From Eutreptiella sp. 'Long Island Sound 2002' (Eukaryota > Euglenozoa > Euglenophyceae > Eutreptiales > Eutreptiaceae): a DNA stretch of 64,000 nt. The DNA is taken from the NCBI GenBank assembly GCA_964036045.1, contig OZ038378.1, positions 141,390,765-141,454,764 on the forward strand, read 5' to 3'. Numbering within the stretch: the first letter of the stretch is position 1; each line of letters opens with the position of its first letter. The notes under the pieces are model-generated. The model saw nothing but the letters and a program-made list of their open reading frames with translations. It made no database searches and was not told where the DNA came from. The position numbers and the translations under genes are program-made. Below are positions 57,701 to 64,000 of the stretch, piece after piece.

Positions 57701-60700
57701 ATTGGAATGCTGCACACATGGGTCCCCAGCCTTTGGTGGTGGGTGCTTGTCATCTGCCACGCTCCCGTGGGTGGAGTTACACTCGCACCCGACGGTCCAA
57801 TTGTGAAAGGTTCGCCGGTGCTGAAACTTCGATGTCGAACACGAAACGAATTGAATGGTCGGGGAGCCAGTGCCGCCCTGTGTCCTCCGACTGGCCACCG
57901 CAGCGGGGCTGCCGTTGTGCAAAAGAGGACCCGGTGGGACGGGACTGCGGGGCATTGCGTAGCCATTCAGCGTTGCGCAGCAGCAGACCAACACCTGCCA
58001 GAGCGTCCTCCGTCGACTTGCCACCGTCATTCAGCGTGAAGGCCTGGGACACAGACACGGCCCCAGTCCCTCCGAACGGCGCAGGCTCCGCCGCAGAGGC
58101 AAAGGGTGGGAGGCAGCCACCGCAGGCGGGAAAGGCAGAAGGGGGGGGGGGATGTGGTTGCCGAGGGCAAGGCAGGCGGATGCGGGTATCCACGGTGCAA
58201 GTCCTCTGGTCCAAGGATTGGACGGGGAGGGGGGTAAAGGAGGTTTGGCCCGGGAGGAGGCGAGGAGGGGGCGGGCTTTGGACCGGTGACCCCCCCCCCC
58301 ACCACCACCATCCACCCACCCACCCACCCACTGTCGGTGTTCTTTGGGCTGTTGAAGGGATGTGGTATGCAGCCCCGATCTCCCATCTTTGAAATTCATT
58401 GGAAATACGTGTATCCCGTAGCAACACTGTGCTGTGGCCCACTTCACGTTGTAGAATGTGCGCTTCGAAAAAGATAACAATCCTTGTCACAAACCTATGG
58501 CAATTATGGGTAATGAAATTTGCTTTGGGGCTACAATCTGGATATTCTGTGTCTCGGAAAATCTGAATCGGCAAATTCAGGAGCGACAAAAACCGTGCCA
58601 TTTATTAAAAATGAGCGATCAAATCATGCATAGTTCCCAAAAATTGCTCATGCAAAACAGTGGACAGTTGCTGTCGCTTCCTGGTTGATTCTGGATGGTT
58701 ACTGCTATTTCCTGCCTTCTACCCTGTTTATCCCCTTCCCCCTGGGATGTCATCCCAAAATTACTGCGGAAACTTTTCGCATCCACCGCCCCAGACCACC
58801 TCTTCGAAGACAAGCACAAGCAGTGGAACACACATACCGTCCGAAAAATGTGTGGCAAATTTCGCACTGAAACGCGAAATTGCACACAACCAAATCGCTA
58901 GCCCCCCTGCTCCCCCTATTGGGCATTCTGGCAGACAGACAAGTGACGCACGGAGGGATTGAGGCATGGGCGGAGGTTGAGGGATTTGGAGGGGGGGGGT
59001 AGTAGGTATGTGTGTGTGCGCCAAGGTATGTATCCCTTATTGCAACGCCGTGCCCAGATTCGCAGGTGCCTGCAGAGCGGTCCCGGCACCTGCTCAGTTT
59101 AGCGCCCTGGCGGAAATCCTTGACGCACGGGGCCGCGGTTGGGAAAGCGGTTGGGGAGCAGATGCGGCGGGTACAAAACCGTTGCAGCCGCAGTTGGAGT
59201 TGGGAGGACGCGGTCGGAGCATGACTGACAGTTCCCGTTTGGGGGCACCCCCCCCCCTCGAAGCCCTTCAAGCGCAAGCCTGGGAGGGTACCACGGTGTG
59301 CCCTCCACAGGGCTTCCCGTGAGGGAAAAGAAAAGGGTTCGTAACGCCACCAGAAATGAACGTTCACGGGACGCTCGCTGCTTCATGGGAAAGACATGGG
59401 CAAGACGCAAGACCACAGAAACAGCATCGAACAATGGCTGGCGGTTGGCGGTTGGCGGTTGGCGGTTGGCGGTTGCTGGTCCTTGGGGGCCGTCCTTAAG
59501 GGGGTCTTAACGAAACAAAATTGGGGTTCTTCAGGACAGCCCTGGGCTGGGGAGTGCCATGGTGTGCCCTTGAGGAGGGCGGGGGATAAAGAGGCAGGGC
59601 ACTGAAGGAGAAGGGGGGGGGGGGTGCAGAGGGCACGTCCCGCACGCGGCCGCGGGGGCCGATACCGTGACGAACTCCTGCCACTGGATCATCCCGTCAT
59701 CGTTGCGGTCAACGAAGGACACGATCGCCCGGATGTCGTCGAGGCTCAGCTGCGGGGCGACAAAGCAGTTCAGGGACAACAGCGCCGCCTGGAACTCCTC
59801 CGGCGAGATCACGCCGTCGCCATCCACGTCCACGTACGCAAACGCCTGAGGGCAGGGCCACGCACCGGGGGGGCCCAGGCGCCGAGGAGGTCCCCGGGGC
59901 AGGGGAACGGAACCGCGGCTGTTGGGGGGGAGTAGCGCTGGGCACATCACTTTTCGGCACCGAACCCACTGCGAGGCCTTGGCTCTGGGCACGAGGCAGG
60001 CCTTTGCTTAGTGATACGGGGGGGGGGGGGGGTCAAATTGGCCCCCCGGGATTTTGGCTGACCCACCCACCCACCCACCCACCCACATCAGAAAATTTTT
60101 CCTCAGGAAAAAAATGAAATTTATCAAAGGGGCCCGAACTTGGAGGTCGATTTTAGGTACACAAACTTTTTTTTGGCCTCTGACCCCCCCCCCCCCCGGT
60201 ATAGTATCAACCAGCCACTAAGCAAAGGCCTGCCACGAGCACTTTTCTGCCCGTCGCTGTTTGGCGCCCCAACTGTTAGAAATGGTGCCCGCTTGGGGCG
60301 CAGGGGGAGGGGGGGGCACTGGAAGTGGTCTCGGCCGGTCCAAAGCGGTCTCTGGGGGCGTTTCTGCACCGCCCAGCACAGCGCCCAATCGTAAGTGAGC
60401 GTTCCTGCGACCACCCTGACCGCCACCCCTCCATCCGGGGGAGCTGCGTCCACGGGGGGAAACCCAGCAGCTTCACGGGAAAACTTGTGCGTTCGGAGGT
60501 GCGGAATTCGGACGTGCAAGAGCCGGCCAGACCCGCGGGGGGAGGGGACTATGAGGAACGTGCGAGGGTTGGGATGGGGCAATGCGGTGCGGATCACATG
60601 TGGCACCCAATGCCCAAAGACCACTGCACATGTCCCGGATTGTGGCACAAGAACAGGCACAGACCGTGAACGCTGGTTGCCATTTCCCGCGGGCCTGTGG

Positions 60701-63621
60701 GTGGGTGCCGTTGTTCCCCGAGGGCGCGGGGCACAAAGGGAACGGGCACATGACGCTGAGAGAACTGGCGGGGGACCTGCCAATACCACGGCACAACTTG
60801 GCACACTTTTGTTGCCCCAAAGTTTGCCGTTCCAAATGTCGCCCGTTCCTAATTTTTCTCTCCCCCCGGGACGCGGAGCGGCTTTGGGCGGAGGCACGGG
60901 GGGGGCGACTACAACTGGTCCTGATGCGACACCCCCCCAAGCTATCTGTCAAAACTTGGGGGGGGGGAGGGGCAGTTGGGGGGGGGGGGGCGGACAGTTT
61001 TCTCTAGGGACACTTGTTGGTGGCCGACCCGGCACCGCTGTCTTTCAAAACCCGGGGGGGGGGGGGCTGGGGGGTGTCGCATACAAGGACCGGGCCCGGC
61101 CGCCCCACAGTGGGCGGAGGCTGCAGGAGAGGGCGCGCACCTTCTCCAGAGATGCACGAGACACGAAAAATGTGCGGCAGATCCTCTGCACCAGCCGTTT
61201 GCCGAGGTTGCGGTTCGTTGGGGACTCGGGGCTTTGCGGGGATGCGGGTGCTGACGAGGATTTGACGAGAGCGTCGGCGAACTCGAGGAAACCGATGGAG
61301 CCTGAAGTGCACATGCGGCAGCAGTGGCCATCATACCAAGTCGACGGTCGACCGGACAGGCGTAGGGGCCGAGAGGGGGTCGAGCGACGGCACCCTCCCC
61401 TGCCCCTTGTCCAAGCAACGGTAAATGACCAGAAATTGAGGGAACCAACACCTAGTGTTGCTTGGACAAGGGTGTTGCTTGTGTGTTAAGGGGGGGGGGT
61501 ATAATTGCGGGTGGCTGCCATTGATCAGGGCTTTGTAAAATTCTGTGGACCCCCTGCAATTATTAGCCCCCCACCCTGGCCATTGTTCACTGTCCCTGTG
61601 CTGTAGTGGTGTCATGTCTGATGACAAGTATGCATCGTCTGTCTCGTGTTTTGTCCCGTCTTTGGTATTGGTTAGCTTTGGCATGCAATTATTCCAGACT
61701 ACGAGTTGCTCTCCCAAACCCCTGCAATTATTTGCCCCGCTGCAATTATACGCCCCCCCCCCCTTTACACTGTGCATGGGACATGCGGAAAGACATGGTG
61801 TCTATTCTAAAACCCAAGGGGCAAAATATGCCGCAAAGGCCATCATTCCGAAAGCGGGGTCCTTGACACAAAATATGAACGTCGTGCATCTTGAAACTCA
61901 GGTATCAGACAGTACACATCGCAGACTTTGTTTATAAGAGGGGGGGGGGGTCTTTTGGATCTGAGACCCCCTTCCACCCAAAAAAATCTTGACCCAAAAT
62001 TTGGCGGAGGGAAAATCAAATTTGAATAGGCGGCCCCTTTGTGGAACCCCCCCAGACCCCTCCCCCCTTTGGTATTGATTCCTTATCAACAAAGCCTGTC
62101 ACATGGCAGACAGGGGGACCAATTGAAAACTGCCAAAACCCAAAGCGCGAAAATCGACGGAAGCAACAACCTCGTGTTGCTTTGGACATGGGCGTTGCTT
62201 GGACAAAAGGGGGGGGGCGGTACAGGGGCGAGATGGGGGGTCTGCGCGTGATAGGGCAGGGAGGCCCCAACAGCAATGTGCCCTGGACCACCATCTGTTC
62301 ACCGCTCCAACTTCAACGCCTCACAACCGCCGGGGGCCGTGCCCCAGGAGGCGTCTCGGGCCGCAGCCGCCGCGCCTTCGCCGCGCTGAGGGCTGGCAGC
62401 TCGGCATTTCTCTCCCTAGACCAAAGGTCGAGCACAGGCCTGACGCCCCTCCGGCCCCCCAGCCTACACACGCTCCCAACCCTCCGGCCCACAGGCCGCC
62501 ACTAGGCTGCCCAGCCCATCCCACCGGCGTCTCTGCTCCGTCCACCAGCCCCTACACGTTCCCACCGGCTATCCACCAGCCCACCTTTGCTTCCCCGCCG
62601 CAGCCCCCAGCTTCTACCCACCTTCGGCTCGAGAGCATGTCTGCCTCTGCCACACCTGCACACGTCTATCCGCCCATATCAGAGGTACAAGGTGCACTCT
62701 GATGATCCCTTGACGCCGAAACAGCGCACAAGCGCAACAAACTGGAATCCACAACATCATCGCGAGGCGCGAGGATCAAAGCACGGGCCACAGCAGACAC
62801 AAGACATGCATCAACTGTTACGGGGCATAGCCTTCCGCAGGAGCACACCGTTGTTGTTGAGATCCACGGCTTTTGCAACCTTCTTCAACACCTTCGGGTG
62901 CCGAACTTTGTACTCCCCGTGCAACTCGCTCTCGTTTAACAGCAAATGTTGGATGCAAGTGATGAATTCAGAGTGCTGCAGCCTGCCTTCCCCGTTCAGA
63001 TCAGCGCCCTGCAGCCATATGGCACACACAGACTCAGACTCAGACCCAACATACCCGTTGCACTGTCCATCCAGCGGCAGGTATCAGTTGGTAGCAGGTA
63101 GCAGCACACACACACATACCCACACAATGACATTGCCACAACTGGTGCTTCCCCAATGACCAGCCCAACACTGACCCAGCGGTGCTATTCAAGCTGAAGG
63201 AGAACATTGCTGCGAAACCCAGTTGCAGTTGGCAAACACTACCAAACACATCTCCCTTGGCAATAGCATTGTTGTCCTTTACAGCCACGAAGAACTCCAC
63301 CTGCATGAGTGATGCAAAAATTCCTTTTGTCAACATCAGATTCCGACCACCGTCAGCCACCAAAAGAGACAAGCAGGCTGCAACCAGTGGGGGCACAGCA
63401 ACGCTACTCAACAGACCCTGAAGCTTTCCACAAGACTCGCTCTTCCGGAATCAAACACTTTTTGGACATCCTGCAACACCTCCTCCACCTCAGGCTCACG
63501 AGGGGGGCCCTTGTACCTGACAAAGAATGTGCAAGGGTTGCACAGCCCAGTGGGCAACACAATATTTAGGAGGGCCTTGAGACCTGAGCACAGCGGGCCC
63601 CATAGCAGTGAATGCCTCACC
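46535..63621 (-). CDS. Gene 1: EF-hand calcium-binding membrane protein, multi-exon, 5' partial
   Basis: Six exons join without a phase conflict and end at a TAA (46535-46537): 63008-62849, 61301-61141, 59845-59666, 58043-57995, 48996-48834 and 46700-46535. Together they make 879 bp, 292 residues. Three further exons are probable upstream (63377-63301, 63516-63437, and one ending at 63621). The protein has four EF-hand loops with Asp at position 1 and Glu at 12, a short linker, two hydrophobic segments and a basic C-terminal tail. Calcium binding is well supported by the loop residues; membrane location by the hydrophobic segments. Introns are GT-AG with GTG-rich donors; one is 9.0 kb. I do not recognise the family. 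A calcium sensor tied to a membrane, or part of a channel or exchanger, are possibilities only. Confidence 0.8.
46933..47769. repeat. Palindromic G-rich minisatellite in gene 1 intron
   Basis: About 17 units of 38-78 bp. Most contain a near-perfect palindrome GGGTGTCAAGTTGACACCC followed by GCCCCCAAAGTGGGAG and a G-run. A variant subtype has GCGTCAGAATGACGACCGCC. Each unit can form a hairpin and the G-runs could form quadruplexes. It lies in the 2.1-kb intron between exons E and F. Confidence 0.95.
47817..47844 (+). repeat. (AC)n microsatellite
   Basis: About thirteen AC units inside the gene 1 intron. Confidence 0.95.
48834..48996 (-). CDS. Gene 1 exon E: first hydrophobic segment
   Basis: Between GGTCTCTCAG| (phase 1) and GTCAGCAG|gtgtcg (phase 2). 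After a short lead (VLDPSLLWYLLSLCPLD) it encodes a clear hydrophobic helix (IVSWIFMSWVLVLCCLVSA) ending in KLFAVVS, a likely transmembrane segment. Confidence 0.85.
49190..50200. other. GC-rich intron sequence, no gene accepted
   Basis: Open frames over 200 codons exist on both strands, but they encode Pro/Arg/Gly-rich peptide with no motif, and all lie inside the 9.0-kb intron of gene 1. Confidence 0.5.
50205..50350 (+). repeat. Dispersed repeat, copy 2 of 3
   Basis: GCCGAGGGGCCGGGGCAGCA, CTTGTGAGCGGACGG, CGCTCTCACGCACC and GTGCGTACACCCGGAAATCC match the unit at 53250-53425 and, more weakly, 29740-29925. Confidence 0.7.
50338..50490 (+). repeat. Tandem repeat CCGACACACGTACTCC plus C-run
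   Basis: Six units of about 25 bp share CCGACACACGTACTCC (one has GTCCTCC) and differ mainly in C-run length. It begins inside the end of the preceding dispersed repeat, which suggests the array grew from that sequence. Confidence 0.95.
52386..52547 (+). repeat. 160-bp direct repeat, copy 1
   Basis: CGTCGGTTGACCGCCAAACA through GACCCGTATCCGTTATGGAA and TTCGTTGTGCTCACGC is nearly identical to 56526-56686. It contains several TTGGCGG/ACCGCCAA inverted words. Confidence 0.95.
53110..53190 (+). repeat. TTGGCGG minisatellite
   Basis: TTGGCGG, TTGGTGG and GTTGGCGGTTGG words repeat about ten times before CCCTGGGGGCTGTCCTTAAG. A parallel array precedes the same downstream sequence at 59428-59500. 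Confidence 0.9.
53250..53425 (+). repeat. Dispersed repeat, copy 3 of 3
   Basis: GCCAAGGGGCAGCAGCAGCA, TCCCACTCTCACCG, AATACTTTTCCCAGTGGCTT and CAGTGCGTACACTAGAAACA follow the same order as 29740-29925 and 50205-50350. Confidence 0.75.
53600..53680 (+). repeat. CACACG/CGCACA microsatellite-like tract
   Basis: Imperfect CACGCACACG repeats, with a related ACACAC tract at about 53435-53460. Intronic. Confidence 0.8.
54685..54780 (+). repeat. CAG and CCG triplet repeats
   Basis: About eleven CAG units (54687-54720) and about ten GCC/CCG units (54747-54778), separated by 26 bp. Just upstream the word GCACAGCGCG occurs three times (54624-54655), and similar words occur at 54365-54395. Confidence 0.95.
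55085..56480. mobile_element. Iteron element bounded by inverted 10-bp arrays
   Basis: Left arm (55090-55415): CGACGCGTCGGGCCCCGAC palindromes, then about 15 units of the 10-bp word ACACAGTACG or its CTGTACGACA variant, ending in ATATATGTATAT. Right arm (56210-56475): ATATGTATATGTCTGTGTGT, then the same 10-bp word in reverse complement (TGTGTCGTAC), then the same GACGCGTCGGGCCCCGACG palindromes. The arms are thus inverted. The core (55474-56120) is four 168-bp units that contain the 20-bp-spaced GTAGAC series. There is no coding capacity. The whole lies in the 9.0-kb intron of gene 1. Confidence 0.7.
55474..56120 (+). repeat. 168-bp tandem repeat with GTAGAC iterons
   Basis: AAAACGGTCCGCTGCCATCG starts at 55474, 55642, 55810 and 55978, an exact 168-bp period. 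Each unit has GTAGAC four times exactly 20 bp apart (in the first unit at 55530, 55550, 55570 and 55590). The cores alternate between GTAGACACTGT and GTAGACGCG. A GGGGGCCGAAGGCCCCC palindrome follows. The fourth unit ends before the palindrome. A reverse-complement relative lies at 22635-22830. Confidence 0.95.
56526..56686 (+). repeat. 160-bp direct repeat, copy 2
   Basis: Nearly identical to 52386-52547 and in the same orientation. It starts about 45 bp after the right arm of the iteron element. Confidence 0.95.
57000..57660 (-). other. Intronic; possible unused coding-like stretch
   Basis: On the minus strand near 57230-57320 the reading VQESNRDEARQLRRILLRQP looks helical and charged, but it has no splice signals in phase with gene 1 exons D and E, so I leave it out. 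The 57540-57660 part is the dispersed GTCGGCCGGAGGCCCC and G-run repeat. Confidence 0.35.
57995..58043 (-). CDS. Gene 1 exon D: 49-bp mini-exon
   Basis: Between TGTCCCAG| and CTGGCAG|gtgttg, the exon is phase 0 in and phase 1 out. It encodes AFTLNDGGKSTEDALA and supplies exactly the phase change needed between exons C and E. Confidence 0.7.
58290..58335 (+). repeat. CCACC/CCCA simple repeat
   Basis: A C10 run, ACCACCACCATCC and five CCCA units. A similar CCCA tract lies at 60060-60088. Confidence 0.9.
59428..59500 (+). repeat. TTGGCGG minisatellite, second locus
   Basis: Five TTGGCGG units are followed by TTGCTGGTCCTTGGGGGCCG and TCCTTAAG, matching the order at 53110-53215. The pair therefore represents a larger dispersed unit. 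Confidence 0.85.
59666..59845 (-). CDS. Gene 1 exon C: EF-hands 3 and 4
   Basis: This 60-codon exon, phase 0 at both ends, lies between TGCCCTCAG| and GTCACG|gtatcg. Loops are DVDGDGVISPEE and DRNDDGMIQWQE, both with the full set of calcium-coordinating residues (Asp1, Asp/Asn3, Asp5, Gly6, Ile8, Glu12). Confidence 0.95.
61141..61301 (-). CDS. Gene 1 exon B: rest of EF-hand 2 and linker
   Basis: The exon begins after GCACTTCAG| and completes loop 2 with S-I-G-F-L-E-F. A Ser/Pro/Ala-rich linker and a basic helix (GKRLVQRICRTFFVSRASLE) follow, ending at GAGAAG|gtgcgc in phase 0. The final SLEK is the start of the E-helix of EF-hand 3. Confidence 0.85.
61405..62215. repeat. Short repeats GTGTTGCTTGGACAAGGG and GCAATTATA/GCCCC
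   Basis: TAGTGTTGCTTGGACAAGGG (61452) recurs as CGTGTTGCTTTGGACATGGG and CGTTGCTTGGACAAAAGG at 62171-62208, and inverted near 61411. CTGCAATTATTAGCCCCCC, CCTGCAATTATTTGCCCCGC and CTGCAATTATACGCCCC recur at 61554, 61719 and 61740. All are intronic to gene 1 (between exons A and B). Confidence 0.6.
62849..63008 (-). CDS. Gene 1 exon A: EF-hand 1 and half of EF-hand 2
   Basis: This 160-bp exon follows GGCTGCAG| in phase 0. EF loop 1 is DLNGEGRLQHSE. The exon ends inside EF loop 2, after D-L-N-N-N-G, in phase 1 at AACG|gtgtgc. An exon boundary inside a calcium loop, restored exactly by the next exon, is strong evidence for the splice model. Confidence 0.85.
63301..63377 (-). CDS. Gene 1 candidate exon X
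   Basis: The segment encodes LLVADGGRNLMLTKGIFASL plus MQ, from GTTGCAG| (phase 1) to ATGCAG|gtggag (phase 0). Joined to the next exon, its last helix supplies the E-helix of the first EF-hand. The alternative is that the exon reads on to a donor near 63216 (TTTG|gtagtg), but that breaks the phase with the next exon. Confidence 0.5.
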
Positions 63622-63835
63622 TTCCACATCGACCCATCAATCCCCAGGGCACACTTTTCGCTTTTCCCGCTTCATTGCGGCCAGTGACTGGTGGATCTAG
63701 GGATGCCCGCTCATCTGTCTGTGTGGGCGGTGGTGCCTCTGCCAGTGCCTCACTCTTTGCCAGTGCGGCCGGAGCTTGTGCTTGATGTTCTGCACCTGTC
63801 TTTGCCTGCGCCCTCTCCTGCGGCTTGGCCTGCAC
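63500..63835 (-). CDS. Gene 1 candidate upstream exons
   Basis: A frame open from about 63835 ends at a strong donor GGAAG|gtgagg (exon end 63621, phase 2). It joins across a 104-bp intron to an exon starting at 63516 after TTTGTCAG|. The join gives SVPWGLMGRCGRYKGPPREP, then EVEEVLQDVQKVFDSGRA. The first part is Ala/Pro/Gln-rich. Where this exon starts, and whether the true N-terminus lies outside the window, cannot be decided. Confidence 0.5.
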
Positions 63836-64000
63836 TGCTGAGTTGGCCTGTCAAAGTCTATGCCTGTGCCACTGTGTATGCCGGTGCGTGAACCTGTAAC
63901 CGCATGTCACCGCAGCATGCTGCCATAGTATGTAGGGGAAACAGCATGCAGCAGCTGGCAATACGCTCCGAACGAGGCAGGAGGCTTAAAGGGGGTGGAT
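63836..64000. other. Window end, nothing assigned
   Basis: This may be the 5' flank or a first intron of gene 1. No start codon or promoter could be chosen. Confidence 0.4.

Noticed and set aside
63182-63300. Extension of gene 1 exon X to a donor near 63216
   Set aside because: The extension is open, but its phase 1 end does not match the phase 0 start of exon A.

Overview
This window looks like nuclear DNA from a large, repeat-rich eukaryotic genome, most likely a microalga or related protist. The evidence is sparse coding exons with GT-AG introns, one intron of about 9 kb, retrotransposon remnants of at least two classes, many satellites and minisatellites, very long G/C homopolymers, (AT)n tracts, a degenerate telomere-like GGGTTAG stretch and a 200-base assembly gap. 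I see no bacterial operons, ribosome-binding sites, CRISPR arrays, rRNA or tRNA. The species cannot be fixed from sequence alone.

Two interrupted protein genes can be reconstructed, both on the minus strand. Gene 1 (46535 to at least 63621) encodes a protein with four canonical EF-hand calcium-binding loops followed by two hydrophobic segments and a short basic tail. Its last six exons join with matching splice phases and end in a stop codon; its 5' end is uncertain or outside the window. Gene 2 (about 24900 to 30579, both ends open) has four exons in matching phase and encodes a conserved-looking soluble protein that I do not recognise. Their introns hold most of the repeats and some of the mobile-element debris.

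Layout. 1-4.7 kb: decayed plus-strand coding, perhaps retroelement gag. 4.7-10.4 kb: GC-rich repeats, a tandem duplication and one candidate minus-strand first exon (8255-8512). 10.4-18.9 kb: a run of broken minus-strand coding pieces of unknown family, with frame changes at G/C runs. 19.1-23.2 kb: satellite cluster (about 195-bp repeat, gap, (AT)n, 162-bp repeat, and a compound inverted-repeat element). 24-30.6 kb: gene 2, with a plus-strand RNase H remnant in an intron. 31.3-33.4 kb: 3' part of a LINE-like retrotransposon. 33.66-35.58 kb: nested inverted repeats. 35.6-41.3 kb: mostly unassigned, with local repeats. 41.47-44.62 kb: DIRS-like retroelement remnant whose reverse transcriptase is split by a 1.3-kb TIR transposon (43160-44477). 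46.5-63.6 kb: gene 1, with a palindromic minisatellite, an iteron-bearing element and dispersed repeats in its introns.

The most unusual signal is a sequence carrying GTAGAC (or its complement GTCTAC) at exact 20-bp intervals. It occurs at three separate loci (22.75, 41.34 and 55.5-56.1 kb), and at two of them it sits between inverted microsatellite arrays.
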